DNA of 64,000 bases from NCBI RefSeq assembly GCF_000300235.2, contig NZ_CP004388.1, positions 4,100,001 through 4,164,000 of the forward strand, read 5' to 3'. The DNA is from Thalassospira xiamenensis M-5 = DSM 17429. GTDB lineage: Bacteria; Pseudomonadota; Alphaproteobacteria; Rhodospirillales; Thalassospiraceae. This document shows, one piece after another, positions 33,900 to 43,780 of this stretch. A model generated the notes under the pieces. The model worked only from the letters and a program-made list of their open reading frames with translations. It was not told where the DNA came from and did no database searches. Each line of letters opens with the position of its first letter. Position 1 is the stretch's first letter. Made by a program: the position numbers and the translations under genes.

Positions 33900-36454
33900 G
33901 CCGTATTTCCCAATCCCCCGACGGGGCGGAAAAGCTGTGGTCGATTGCGTGGCGGGTCTGCCGACGGGAACTGCGCGGCGGGTTTTCGGGCTTTCGCATT
34001 TTTCTGGCGTGCCTTGCGCTTGGCGTTGGTTCCATTGCCGCGGTCGGAAACGTTTCGGAATCCGTTTTAAATGCGCTGGAGCGCGATGGCCGGGCCCTTC
34101 TGGGCGGGGATGTCGAGCTTCGCCTTGTCCATATGCCCGCCAGCGAGGAACAGCAAAGCTGGCTTTCGGAGAATACCGAACGGATGGGCAGGCTTGCGAC
34201 CATGCGCGCCACCGCCTATGGGCCGGAGCAGCGCAGGCTGGTCGAGCTTAAGGCGGTTGATGATGTCTATCCGCTGTTTGGCGAGATGGAACTTGCCGAT
34301 GGTATTGCGTTTGACGGCGCGCTTGCCAAGAAGGACGGTGTCTGGGGCGGTGTTGCCGAGGCCGGGCTTCTGGAACGGCTGAAGATTACTGTCGGGGATA
34401 CGGTTCGCCTTGGCGATATCAATATTCAGGTGCGCGGTGTGATCGCGACCGAGCCCGACAAGGCGGTCGGCTTTTTCAATTTCGGCCCGCGTTTGATGGT
34501 GTCGATGGATGCCCTTGCGGATACCGGGCTGGTGCAGCCCGGCAGCCTGATCAATTATTATTACGCTTTGGATTTGAATGATGCGGAAACGCCAAAGGTG
34601 TTTCGCGAACGGCTTGATGCGCAGTTTGAAGATGCCGGGTGGCGCGTGCGCGATGTATCGGATGCCAATCCGGGCCTGCGGCGGTTTATCGAACGGCTGA
34701 CGCTGTTTCTGACACTGGTGGGGCTTTCGGCATTGCTGGTTGGCGGGATTGGCGTTGCCAATGCGGTGCGCAGCCATATCGAAAGCAAAACATCCGTCAT
34801 TGCGACGCTTAAATCCATCGGGGCATCGCATGGCTTGGTGCTTCGGATTTACTTCCTGCAAATCCTGATGCTGTCGCTTGTCGGGATCGGTATCGGGCTT
34901 CTGATCGGGGCGGTAACACCGGCGATCATTGCACCACTTCTGGCCGGGCGTTTGCCGATTGATGTGACATTGGGCCCGGCATTGCCGTCGCTTCTGATTG
35001 CGACCGCGTTTGGTGTTCTGACCACGCTGGTCTTTGCCATGCCGTCGCTTTTACGTGCGCGTGAAATTCCGGCAGCCCGGCTTTTCCGGGCCAGTGCGGG
35101 ATTGATGAATGGCAGTGCGTTAAGTAAGCGTGACCTGCCTTATGTTGGTGTACCGCTTATCCTGTTGCTGTTGCTTACAGTATTCACCGCGACGGATCGC
35201 GAGATCGCGATTGGCTTTATCGCCGGATCGGTTCTGGCGATTGCGGTTTTTGCCGCGGCGGGCAAGGCAATTGTATCGCTTTCAAAACGGATGACCGGCG
35301 GGCGCAATGCCTTTAGCCGACTGGCGCTGGCAAACCTGCATCGGCCGGGTGCCAGCACGGTGCCGATTGCGCTGTCGCTTGGGCTTGGTCTGACGCTGCT
35401 GGTGACGATTTCGGGGATCGAGGGCAACCTTGATCACGAGATATCGGAAAATCTGCCGGACTCGGCCCCGGCCTTCTTCTTCCTTGATATCCGACCTGAT
35501 CAGATGGATCAGTTCAAAACGCAACTTCTTGAAAAAGATAACGTTTCGGATATCGAACAAACACCGATGCTGCGTGGCCGGGTGGTTGCGATTGACGGGG
35601 TGGATGCCAATGATGTTGGTCCGGGGGATGATCGCTGGTTCCTGCGCGGGGACCGTGGCCTGACCTTTGCGGCAAGCCCGCCGCCCGAAACCCAGATCGT
35701 GCGCGGGGAATGGTGGCCGGCTGATTATGACGACGGGGCCAAGCCGCTTGTTTCCATCTCGCGCGATATTGGCGAGGCATTCGCATTGGAGCCGGGCGAT
35801 ACATTGACCGTCAATGTGCTGGGCCGCGACATTACTGCCGAGATTGCCAACTGGCGCGAAATCGAATGGCAGAGCCTTCGGATGAATTTCGCGATGGTGT
35901 TTTCGCCGGGCCTGATCGACAAGGCGCCCTATAGCCTGATCGCGACCGCACACATGCCGCGCGAGATGGAAGAACCGGTTGATCGCATGATCGGCATGGA
36001 TTTCCCCAATGTGTCGGCCATCCGGGTGCGCGAGGCGCTTGAGGCCGCCAATGCCATTCTGGCCGGGATCGGCACCGCGCTTAACGCGACCAGTTCGATT
36101 GCGATTGTCGCCGGGGTTCTGGTCCTTGCAGGCGCGGTTGCCGCCGGGCGGCGCAAACGGATTTATGATGCGGTTGTCCTTAAGACTCTTGGGGCGACAC
36201 GCGGCAATATCCTTTATGCCTATGCGCTGGAATACGGGATACTTGGCCTTGCCACCGGGGTGATTGCTGCCCTGTTTGGCAGTCTTGCGGCCTGGTCGGT
36301 TCTGGTGCTGATCATGGAAGCGAGCTGGACGTTCCTGCCGATGACGATCTTTGGCCCGATTGCGATTGGTCTGGCGGCGACCCTGTCGGCGGGCTTCATC
36401 GGGACATGGCAGGCATTGCGCAGCCCGGCGGCACCGCTTTTGCGTAACGAATAG
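33896..36454 (+). CDS. ybbP: FtsX-like permease (YbbP-like)
   Basis: An 852-residue inner-membrane protein with duplicated FtsX architecture. TM1 is at about 28-45, a large periplasmic domain runs to about 270, and a first block of three TMs (LFLTLVGLSALLVGGIGVANA, ILMLSLVGIGIGLLIG and LLIATAFGVLTTLVFA) follows. There are extra TMs near 420-460, a second periplasmic domain, and a final block of three TMs near 735-840. This matches YbbP/DUF214 proteins. The ATG at 33896 overlaps the ybbA stop (ATGA). The open frame from 33836 is within ybbA and rejected. It is followed by a strong bidirectional terminator. Confidence 0.92.
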   Translation: MSRISQSPDGAEKLWSIAWRVCRRELRGGFSGFRIFLACLALGVGSIAAVGNVSESVLNALERDGRALLGGDVELRLVHMPASEEQQSWLSENTERMGRLATMRATAYGPEQRRLVELKAVDDVYPLFGEMELADGIAFDGALAKKDGVWGGVAEAGLLERLKITVGDTVRLGDINIQVRGVIATEPDKAVGFFNFGPRLMVSMDALADTGLVQPGSLINYYYALDLNDAETPKVFRERLDAQFEDAGWRVRDVSDANPGLRRFIERLTLFLTLVGLSALLVGGIGVANAVRSHIESKTSVIATLKSIGASHGLVLRIYFLQILMLSLVGIGIGLLIGAVTPAIIAPLLAGRLPIDVTLGPALPSLLIATAFGVLTTLVFAMPSLLRAREIPAARLFRASAGLMNGSALSKRDLPYVGVPLILLLLLTVFTATDREIAIGFIAGSVLAIAVFAAAGKAIVSLSKRMTGGRNAFSRLALANLHRPGASTVPIALSLGLGLTLLVTISGIEGNLDHEISENLPDSAPAFFFLDIRPDQMDQFKTQLLEKDNVSDIEQTPMLRGRVVAIDGVDANDVGPGDDRWFLRGDRGLTFAASPPPETQIVRGEWWPADYDDGAKPLVSISRDIGEAFALEPGDTLTVNVLGRDITAEIANWREIEWQSLRMNFAMVFSPGLIDKAPYSLIATAHMPREMEEPVDRMIGMDFPNVSAIRVREALEAANAILAGIGTALNATSSIAIVAGVLVLAGAVAAGRRKRIYDAVVLKTLGATRGNILYAYALEYGILGLATGVIAALFGSLAAWSVLVLIMEASWTFLPMTIFGPIAIGLAATLSAGFIGTWQALRSPAAPLLRNE

Positions 36455-36472
36455 CGCGCCGTACATAACAAC

Positions 36473-36507
36473 GAAAAGGGCCGGTCCATCACAGACCGGC
36501 CCTTTTC
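36473..36507. terminator. Bidirectional terminator
   Basis: GAAAAGGGCCGGTC (36473-36486) pairs perfectly with 36494-36507 over a 7-nt loop. The ends give A and T tracts on both strands. It lies between ybbP (+) and the acyl-CoA synthetase gene (-). Confidence 0.85.
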
Positions 36508-36531
36508 ATTTCGATTGGGTATCGTCGGAAA

Positions 36532-38148
36532 TCATGCCAGATCACGAAGCGCACGACGGACGACCTTGCCGGTTGTGGTCATCGGCAATTGTTCCATGAA
36601 GGCGATTTCACGCGGATATTCGTGGGCCGCCAGCCGGGTTTTGACGAAATCACGGATATCGGCTTCAAGTTCCGGGCTTTGCGCGATCCCGTCGGCCAGC
36701 ACGACGAAGGCCTTGACGATCTGGCCGCGTTGGTCGTCGGGTTTGCCGATCACACCGGCCATGCGCACGGCGGGATGGCCGATCAGGCAATCCTCGATCT
36801 CGCCCGGGCCGATGCGATACCCCGCCGAACTGATCAGATCATCATCGCGGCCGACAAAACGGATATAGCCATCTTCGTCAAGCTGCCCCATATCGCCGGT
36901 CAGAAGCCATTCTCCGATGAATTTTTCGCGGGTGGCTTCGGGGTTGCGCCAATATTCCAGAAACATCACCGGATCAGGCGACCGAACCGCAATCCGGCCC
37001 ATTTCACCGGCAGGCAGGACATTCCCGGCCATATCGATCACCGCGACCTCGTGCCCCGGCACCGCACGGCCCATCACGCCGGGTTTGGGGGCCATGATCG
37101 ACTGACAGGAACTGACCACCATGTTGCATTCGGTCTGACCATAAAACTCGTTGATGGTGACGCCAAACACGCGACGTCCCCAATCAAGAAGTTCCGAACC
37201 CAATGTTTCCCCACCGCTTGCGATGGAGCGAATATTACACTTGAACTTTGCCGCCACATCATCGCCAGCGGCGCGCATCATCTTGAGCGCGGTTGGCGGC
37301 AGGAAGGTATTGCGCACGCCATATTCGGCAATCAGGCCAAAGGCGGCCTCGGCACTGAATTTTTCAAAGCGGTGGGCCACGACCGGCTTGCCGTGATGCC
37401 AGGCCGGCAGCAGGACGTCAAGCAACCCGCCAATCCATGCCCAGTCCGCCGGGGTCCACATGACATCGCCGTCCTGCGGAAAGAAGTCATGCGACATTTC
37501 CACACCGGGCAGATGCCCCAAAAGCACGCGATGGGCATGCAGCGCGCCCTTTGGCTGGCCGGTGGTGCCCGATGTGTAAATGATCAGGGCCGGTTCATCG
37601 GCACGCGTCTTGACCGGCTCGAATTCATCGCTGGCCTCGGCCGAGAGTGCCTTGAAATCAAAACAGCCATCGGGCGCACCATCAATCACATAGACATATT
37701 CAAGCGCCGGAAGAAGATCGCGGATTTCAGCAATTTTGCGCGCCCCTTCCTGATCGGTCACCAGTGCCTTGGCGGCACAGTTGCCAAGCCGGTATTCAAG
37801 GGCCTCGACCCCGAACAGGTTGAAAAGCGGCACGGCAATGCCACCCATTTTATAGGTGGCGATATGGGCCACGGCGGTTTCGGGGCTTTGCGGCAACAGA
37901 ATACCGACCCTATCGCCACGACGGATGCCATGGCGGCGCATGACATTGGCGAAACGGTTCGACAGGCGTTTGAGCTGCGCAAAGCTGTAATCGCGGCGCG
38001 ATCCATCGCGCCTGCGATACATCAGGGCAAGACGATCAGGGTCGTCTGCCCATTTGTCGCAAACATCGACACCAATATTGAAATGAGTAGGCACGTTCCA
38101 GACAAAATCCGAACGCACCGACGCGTAATCCGCACGAACCGGTAGCAT
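36532..38148 (-). CDS. AMP-dependent acyl-CoA synthetase, ACSM-like
   Basis: A 538-residue ANL-superfamily enzyme that adenylates a carboxylate and transfers it to CoA. The P-loop is IIYTSGTTGQPKGA (about residues 190-203). Adenine-binding NEFYGQTECNM, the hinge LTGDMGQLDEDGYIRFVGRDDD and the C-terminal catalytic Lys in TTTGKVVRRALRD are all present. The WTPADWAWIGGL segment is typical of the acetyl- to medium-chain group. The acid used is not determined. It is a single gene between terminators. Confidence 0.92.
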   Translation of the reverse strand: MLPVRADYASVRSDFVWNVPTHFNIGVDVCDKWADDPDRLALMYRRRDGSRRDYSFAQLKRLSNRFANVMRRHGIRRGDRVGILLPQSPETAVAHIATYKMGGIAVPLFNLFGVEALEYRLGNCAAKALVTDQEGARKIAEIRDLLPALEYVYVIDGAPDGCFDFKALSAEASDEFEPVKTRADEPALIIYTSGTTGQPKGALHAHRVLLGHLPGVEMSHDFFPQDGDVMWTPADWAWIGGLLDVLLPAWHHGKPVVAHRFEKFSAEAAFGLIAEYGVRNTFLPPTALKMMRAAGDDVAAKFKCNIRSIASGGETLGSELLDWGRRVFGVTINEFYGQTECNMVVSSCQSIMAPKPGVMGRAVPGHEVAVIDMAGNVLPAGEMGRIAVRSPDPVMFLEYWRNPEATREKFIGEWLLTGDMGQLDEDGYIRFVGRDDDLISSAGYRIGPGEIEDCLIGHPAVRMAGVIGKPDDQRGQIVKAFVVLADGIAQSPELEADIRDFVKTRLAAHEYPREIAFMEQLPMTTTGKVVRRALRDLA

Positions 38149-38284
38149 GTTTCCTCCCTGTATCCGCCACGTCTTTTTGATTTTTTGATTTCACGACGTT
38201 TTGGTCGGCACATGCTAGTCGATGCATCGGCAAATATGAACCATTTTGTCGTGATCAGACCGGCACCACATGACGCAGTACCCG

Positions 38285-39814
38285 CTAGCGGCCCGGATCG
38301 AGCAGGAAGGTAAAATTGGACGGTTGCCCGGCATCGGTAAACGCGGTGGAATGACAGCCAAGGCAGGTGCCATCCATTTGATGCTGGATAAAGCTTTCAA
38401 GGGCGACGTTACTTAAGAATCGGGGAACTTCGCCCACCCCGAACGGGGCCCCGCCGCCATTTCCGATCCATTGGGTGCCGACCAGAAAATAGTTTTTCCA
38501 GACACTGTCACCCAGTTTCCGCTGCCAGACGAAATTCGCCTCTGCCGTTCCGGAAAAAAGCCGCCAGCAACGGACGATATCGGGCGCAGTGACGCGATTG
38601 CCATCCGGATCACGGGCATAGGGTGGCTCGTCAGCCCAGCGTAAATCGGATTGTACGATCTGATTGGCAAGATGGTCGGCACGGTCGACACCGTCATAAA
38701 AAACGTAATCACGATCGGTTTTGTCCGGGCCCAGACAACCGTCGGGGAACAGGTCATTGGCGATGATGCTGTTGGGGCGGCGTGCATTTGATGCCAGTGG
38801 TGCGTTATCGACATGTTCGAATGTCGACCATATCCAGCGATCCCCATTGCCGCTTTTGACACGCTGAACGATGTGCAAACCGACCATCCCGACCGTCACA
38901 TCCAGACATTTTGCCCTGCCATCAACGGCATCCTTTGGCGCAACAGCAATCCGGGCCGGTTTTGTATAATAGCGTTCCTGATCGGTGGGATCGGTCATGA
39001 TGCGCCAGGCAAACTTGATCATTTGCGCGCCGGGCTTGAAAGACGTCTTGTCGCTGGCCAGCAGATTTGCATTTTCGAGTGGCGAGGTTCCCGCCCCCGC
39101 AGACAGCTTTAGAATCGGGAAGCCGACAGACTGGCCACTTTGGGCAAAGGCCATGCGACCGGCGGCACTATCAAGGCCATTCCAACGGATATAATCAGCG
39201 GCAATATCATTCACGCGTGTTTCGTACAGAACGAAGTTTCCCGCCTGATCAATCAGCACGTCACCAGACGCCTGCACGAAGGCCGATAGCAACAAAGCCC
39301 CGTCGGGCAGATCATTGCGACATTGATCATCGGGTGCCGACGCCCCGGCAAACAATGAATATTTGTCACGATAGGTTTCCCACCATGCGTACCCGGCATC
39401 GGGGTGCCGGTACCCGGCATCAATCGGATTCCCGTCACCATCGTAAGGCCAGACCAGCGAAACCATTGCCTGCCATGAGAAACGGTCAAACGGCCGCTGT
39501 GCTTCGTAGGCAACGAAGCGATAAATGAAATTGGCGTCAAATTCGGGCACATCAACCGGTTCGGCAGCACAGAGGCCACCGACACCCGCCGTCGCACAAA
39601 ATTCATCTTCGGGATAAACCGCATCAAATACCGGCACCTCGTTTGCGTTTTTGGAGGCAACGAAATTCGGATTCTGTGCCGATGCGACAGAAACGGCGAA
39701 AAGCGACAGGACAAAACCGAGCAACGACGCACGCCCGACCCGCGAGATGAACAAGAATATGTTCGATCCACAGGTTTCCAATATGCCGTTGTTATCGAAA
39801 ACTTTTTTTCCCAT
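38285..39814 (-). CDS. Second member of tyrosinase-operon haem-c family
   Basis: A 509-residue exported protein. The signal segment is about residues 28-46 (ASLLGFVLSLFAVSVASAQ-N). One haem-c motif, CLGCH (484-488), lies near the C-terminus, followed by PSNFTFLLDPG. Shared phrases with the protein at 7783-9405 include VGMVGLHIVQRV, WSTFEHVDNAP, IKFAWRIMTD and FIQHQMDGTCLGCH, in the same order, so the two are homologous along their length. There is no tyrosinase beside this copy; it is divergent from the Bax-inhibitor gene. It is probably periplasmic; the function of the non-haem part is unknown. Confidence 0.8.
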   Translation of the reverse strand: MGKKVFDNNGILETCGSNIFLFISRVGRASLLGFVLSLFAVSVASAQNPNFVASKNANEVPVFDAVYPEDEFCATAGVGGLCAAEPVDVPEFDANFIYRFVAYEAQRPFDRFSWQAMVSLVWPYDGDGNPIDAGYRHPDAGYAWWETYRDKYSLFAGASAPDDQCRNDLPDGALLLSAFVQASGDVLIDQAGNFVLYETRVNDIAADYIRWNGLDSAAGRMAFAQSGQSVGFPILKLSAGAGTSPLENANLLASDKTSFKPGAQMIKFAWRIMTDPTDQERYYTKPARIAVAPKDAVDGRAKCLDVTVGMVGLHIVQRVKSGNGDRWIWSTFEHVDNAPLASNARRPNSIIANDLFPDGCLGPDKTDRDYVFYDGVDRADHLANQIVQSDLRWADEPPYARDPDGNRVTAPDIVRCWRLFSGTAEANFVWQRKLGDSVWKNYFLVGTQWIGNGGGAPFGVGEVPRFLSNVALESFIQHQMDGTCLGCHSTAFTDAGQPSNFTFLLDPGR

Positions 39815-39867
39815 CGACGCCCCAAACCGCCACCTGAACCGGGGCGAAACCGCGCGTAACAGTACCG

Positions 39868-39882
39868 ATCCTTTGAAAGGAT
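39868..39882. promoter_or_regulatory. Palindrome in divergent promoter region
   Basis: ATCCTTTGAAAGGAT (39868-39882) is a perfect 7-1-7 inverted repeat, 54 bp upstream of the haem-c gene and about 190 bp upstream of the Bax-inhibitor gene. It is a possible repressor or activator site. Confidence 0.35.
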
Positions 39883-40069
39883 ACGAAATTATAGGCCGAA
39901 ATGGTCAGAAAATCGCGTTTCGAGACGAAGTGAACAAGATCACAATATTGTCAGTTCCGGGGATACCACAATTAGCCAAACCGTTGCTTTTCACGGAAAT
40001 GCTGCCATATTTTCAGCATTGCAGAGTTCTATGAACATTCTGCCCGTTATGGATCAAAGAGGGATTTCA

Positions 40070-40789
40070 ATGGCTTTTGAAACGCGTCAACGCGGCTATG
40101 ACGTCTCGGTTGGCCGGTCGGCGGCCGAGATTGATGAAGGTCTCCGCGCCTATATGCTGCGTGTCTACAACTATATGGCATCTGCACTTGCCCTGACCGG
40201 TATCGTCGCGATGGCTGTGTCGACCAGCCCTACCCTGATGCAGGCGATTTTCGGAACCGGTTTGCACTGGATCGTGATGCTGGCTCCGATCGGGCTTGTC
40301 CTGTTCCTGAGCTTCCGCATCCATAAAATGAGCTTTGGTGCGGCACAGGCAACCTTCTGGGTTTATGCAGCACTGATGGGTCTGTCGCTGTCGTCGATCT
40401 TCCTCGTTTACACGGGTGAAAGCATCGCACGGACCTTCTTCATCACCGCAGGCACCTTCGCCGCGATGAGCCTTTACGGCTATACGACGAAGAAAGACCT
40501 TTCGGGTTGGGGAAGCTTCCTGTTCATGGGTCTGATCGGGATCATCCTGGCCAGTGTCGTGAACATCTTCCTGGGCAGCTCGATGCTTCAGTTCGTGATC
40601 TCGGGTGCGGGCGTTCTGATCTTTACCGGTCTGACCGCCTATGACACCCAGCGGATCAAGGAAAGCTACCATGAGCACGATGATCAGGCGACCGCAGGCA
40701 AGAAAGCCATCTTTGGCGCCCTGCAGCTGTATCTGGACTTCGTGAACCTGTTCGTAATGCTGCTTCAGTTCTTCGGTAATCGCGAATAG
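40070..40789 (+). CDS. Bax inhibitor-1 / YccA family membrane protein
   Basis: A 239-residue protein with seven membrane segments starting near residue 35 and the family region FITAGTFAAMSLYGYTTKKDL, plus ISGAGVLIFTGLTAYDTQRIKE near TM6-7. BI-1 proteins form pH-sensitive Ca2+ leak channels or modulate FtsH. The ATG at 40070 (MAFETRQRGYD) has a GAGGG ribosome site; the frame is open to 40019 without a better start. Confidence 0.93.
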   Translation: MAFETRQRGYDVSVGRSAAEIDEGLRAYMLRVYNYMASALALTGIVAMAVSTSPTLMQAIFGTGLHWIVMLAPIGLVLFLSFRIHKMSFGAAQATFWVYAALMGLSLSSIFLVYTGESIARTFFITAGTFAAMSLYGYTTKKDLSGWGSFLFMGLIGIILASVVNIFLGSSMLQFVISGAGVLIFTGLTAYDTQRIKESYHEHDDQATAGKKAIFGALQLYLDFVNLFVMLLQFFGNRE

Positions 40790-40815
40790 AACTGATCCCC
40801 GGCATTCGCAGTCGG

Positions 40816-40850
40816 AAACCCCCGCATCCGAAAGGCTGCGGGGTTTTCTT
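40816..40850 (+). terminator. Intrinsic terminator of BI-1 gene
   Basis: AACCCCCGCA pairs with TGCGGGGTT across about 10 nt with one bulged C, and TTTCTTTT follows. It begins 27 bp after the stop. Confidence 0.75.
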
Positions 40851-40904
40851 TTGTCTGATTGAAAGCGTGTTGTGTTTAATCTGCACCATTTTGCCGGAAA
40901 TCCC

Positions 40905-42482
40905 TTACGAAGCCTTGGCTTCTCCTGCGCCGCCGGTCGCATCGATTACTGCCTGGCGTTGCGAAAGCTGATGCATCATGTTTTCGGCACGGGTGAAACT
41001 GCCCGAGGCAGCGCGCGCCGCCCCGCGTGCAGCAGCCTCGTCGAAAGCGTCGTAAGCCTGAGAGAAATTCATCCGTGCATGCGAAATTGTCTTAAGGTCT
41101 TTTTCGGCGGCACCAAGGGAAAACTGCACACTGCCAAGCGCGAACATAGCCCGTCCCCAAAGATAGGGATGATCGCGTCTTGAACAGACTTTGAGAGCGG
41201 CCTGAAAGACCGGGATAACCTGTTCGGCAACGACACCGACGCTGCCAATCGTGGACTGGGCGACAACAGACTCCGCCAGACCATAGGCAATCTGGGCATA
41301 TAAAACGGTGTGGGCCTTGGCATTCACAAGTCCCAGCGCCCGACGATAATGGCCACTGGCCGTTTCGGCCATTTCGATATCGTCAATTTCCTTGGCATGG
41401 ATCATCGTGGCTTCGCCAAGTTTGCCAATGGCAATCGCGCGCGAAACCGGCGTGCCCGCCATCAATTCAAAACGGCGTTCCAGAAGCTTCCAGACGCCGA
41501 TGGCTGTTGCGCCTGAACGCGCGTTCATATTGCTTACCATCGACCAGTTCAAAAGCGTGCCATACAACGCCATGATCGCCGACCGTTCCGGATCAATCAG
41601 TGACAGATCCGCAACCCCGCGCAACATGTCTTCGGTTTTGCTGATGGTTTCAACGGTTTCCTGCTGAACGACCCGTTCATTCAGAAGACCGGTCGGCTTT
41701 TTGATCGTTTTGCTGTCTTTTGGCGTTTCCGTGACCAGGGTCAGGAATTGACGGACAATCGGTTCAATTGCCCGGATCGCGCTGAGGCAATAGCTGCGTT
41801 CACCCGTTTCAGCCAGCATAACCGCACCAAAAGCATAGGCGGTTGTCACGCCCTGCCCGACATCGGCAAAGTTTTCGCCGTTATTGATCCGTTCCTGAAG
41901 GTCATCAAGGTGAGACGCAAGGCGTGCCACCTGCAACGCACGCAGATCACGGCCACGTGCACGCGCCAGCAATTCACATGTCAGAAGGATATGAAGGGCC
42001 GCTGCCGTATCTTTATGCTGTGGCTGACGAAAGGTGTGAACCAATGGCAGCAGCAATTCATAAAGCGGTGAAACCAGCATGTCGTTGCTGAAATGAACTT
42101 CCAGCAATCCGTTCACCGGATTGGTCTGCCCCCAGAATACCGCCGTAGCATCCTGACGCCGGGCAAGGTTCAATACACCAGCATGGGCTTCGCGCACCGC
42201 CTGAAAGGCATCGGCAATATCGGTACTGATTGTGAAATGCCGTCCCAACGACAGTGGCGCAGTATCGGGGATATCCGATAGGGTGCGTTTCACCCAGTCA
42301 CCAACCTGATCGGGCAATGGCGTTCCGGATGGATCTTCGGGGACAAAGTGGGCAACGGCATACAGACATGGCTCAACACGTTCGTCCGGTCCATCGACCG
42401 ACGCAGAACCGTTTTCAACCGTTTCCCCGGCTGTAAAGATGGACTTGAAAACAAGCCCGACCATCGACCAGAAGCCCGCCAT
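40905..42482 (-). CDS. TPR-like helical protein of unknown function
   Basis: A 525-residue, mostly helical protein. N-terminal MAGFWSMVGLVFKSIF could be a weak membrane-associated helix. The second half shows TPR-like pairs (HYRRALGLVNAKAHTVLYAQ, ALKVCSRRDHPYLWGRAMFA and ARMNFSQAYDAFDEAAAR), with the Ala/Gly/Tyr spacing of TPRs. The middle contains ATAVFWGQTNPVNGLLEVHF, a strand-like part. I cannot assign a role; a scaffold is the safest reading. It is a single gene between BI-1 and htpX. Confidence 0.7.
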   Translation of the reverse strand: MAGFWSMVGLVFKSIFTAGETVENGSASVDGPDERVEPCLYAVAHFVPEDPSGTPLPDQVGDWVKRTLSDIPDTAPLSLGRHFTISTDIADAFQAVREAHAGVLNLARRQDATAVFWGQTNPVNGLLEVHFSNDMLVSPLYELLLPLVHTFRQPQHKDTAAALHILLTCELLARARGRDLRALQVARLASHLDDLQERINNGENFADVGQGVTTAYAFGAVMLAETGERSYCLSAIRAIEPIVRQFLTLVTETPKDSKTIKKPTGLLNERVVQQETVETISKTEDMLRGVADLSLIDPERSAIMALYGTLLNWSMVSNMNARSGATAIGVWKLLERRFELMAGTPVSRAIAIGKLGEATMIHAKEIDDIEMAETASGHYRRALGLVNAKAHTVLYAQIAYGLAESVVAQSTIGSVGVVAEQVIPVFQAALKVCSRRDHPYLWGRAMFALGSVQFSLGAAEKDLKTISHARMNFSQAYDAFDEAAARGAARAASGSFTRAENMMHQLSQRQAVIDATGGAGEAKAS

Positions 42483-42674
42483 TTATCCCCTTCTCAAACA
42501 TCCGTCGCCATCCGTCCGTGGCCGGAGGTTGACTTAGACGATTATGATATAATCTCGTGCAGCGGCGGCGGCGTCAATCATACGCCATCGCATTTCGCAC
42601 CATACCGAAGGATAAAACCGGCAAGGTTTGTATAGGTCGGGGTCGGGAAAACCCCAAAATTCTAGTAACTTAGA

Positions 42675-43616
42675 TTAATTCCAGGGGCGACGACGCACCC
42701 GGCGATCCTTTGCCGCCCCGGACCACGGACCGGATTTTGCCGGTGCGGCAGCTCCCGATTGTGGCGCGCCCGCCATTTCACGCAGCTTGGCAATCCGGTT
42801 TGACATGCTCGGATGGGTTGAGAACAGATTGTCCACACCTTTGCCCGAAAGCGGGTTGGCAATATACATATGCGCGGTCGCCGGGTTGCGTTCGGCATCC
42901 ATGTTCGGAATGGCATGAACGCCCTTGTCCAGTTTGTTAAGGGCGGAGGCCAGCCACATCGGATGGCGGCAGATTTCAGCCCCGATCTTGTCGGCTTCGT
43001 ATTCGCGGGTACGCGAGATGGCCATTTGCACCAGCATCGCACCCAGCGGTGCCAGAATGGCAACAAGGATCATCCCCACCCCGCCGAGCGGATTGTTGTT
43101 GTCATTGCGACCCCCGCCAAACATGCCGGCAAACATGGCAAAGTTGGCCAAGGCGGAAATCGCCCCGGCGATGGTGGCGGTGATCGTCATGGTCAGGGTA
43201 TCGCGGTTTTTGATATGGGCCAGTTCATGAGCCATCACACCGGCAATTTCATTGCGATCAAGCAACTTCATCAGGCCGCTGGTTGCGGCGACGGCTGCGT
43301 TTTCGGGATTACGTCCGGTGGCAAAGGCATTGGGCTGGGGATTATCGATCACATAGACCTTGGGCATCGGCAGCCCGGCATTGTGGGCCAGTTCGCGCAC
43401 CATCGATACCAGTTCGGGTGCGGTGCGGTCATCCACCTGTTTTGCGCCACGCATGCGCAAAAGCATGGAATCCGCATTCCAATAGGCAAACACATTCATC
43501 GCCGCAGCAAACAGCAATGCGATGATCATGCCCTGTTGCCCGCCAATCATCATGCCGACTGCGCCAAACAGCGCGGTCAAGCCAGCCAGCAACAAACCTG
43601 TACGCACATAATTCAT
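42675..43616 (-). CDS. htpX: Zinc metalloprotease HtpX
   Basis: A 313-residue inner-membrane M48 protease. Two N-terminal TMs ([19 protein letters not shown] and [18 protein letters not shown]), the zinc motif HELAH in [13 protein letters not shown], the downstream Glu in [15 protein letters not shown], and two further hydrophobic segments around 145-195 are all present. It degrades misfolded membrane proteins with FtsH. The ATG at 43616 ([12 protein letters not shown]) has an AGGAAG ribosome site; the upstream in-frame part is rejected. Confidence 0.95.
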   Translation of the reverse strand: MNYVRTGLLLAGLTALFGAVGMMIGGQQGMIIALLFAAAMNVFAYWNADSMLLRMRGAKQVDDRTAPELVSMVRELAHNAGLPMPKVYVIDNPQPNAFATGRNPENAAVAATSGLMKLLDRNEIAGVMAHELAHIKNRDTLTMTITATIAGAISALANFAMFAGMFGGGRNDNNNPLGGVGMILVAILAPLGAMLVQMAISRTREYEADKIGAEICRHPMWLASALNKLDKGVHAIPNMDAERNPATAHMYIANPLSGKGVDNLFSTHPSMSNRIAKLREMAGAPQSGAAAPAKSGPWSGAAKDRRVRRRPWN

Positions 43617-43720
43617 GGTCGACACTTCCTTTGACGAATACTCCGCGCAGAAGATAGGGAGAAGTTGCGCCAAGGCAAGCGTGACCGAAACCAGATGAGA
43701 TCAATTTCACAGAAGAAAGA

Positions 43721-43765
43721 AACAGCCGGACCACGGGGTCGGGGGAACTTTATGGTCCGGCTGTT
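43721..43765 (-). terminator. Terminator of RND operon
   Basis: AACAGCCGGACCA (43721-43733) pairs perfectly with 43753-43765 over a 19-nt loop. On the minus strand TTTCTTTCTTCTG follows. It lies 16 bp after the RND pump stop. Confidence 0.75.
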
Positions 43766-43780
43766 GTGCAACGGTTTTCG

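Noticed and set aside
36589..38145. 518-codon plus-strand frame opposite the acyl-CoA synthetase
   Set aside because: It is the antisense of a well-supported ANL enzyme with all motifs; the translation is His/Arg-rich with no family features.
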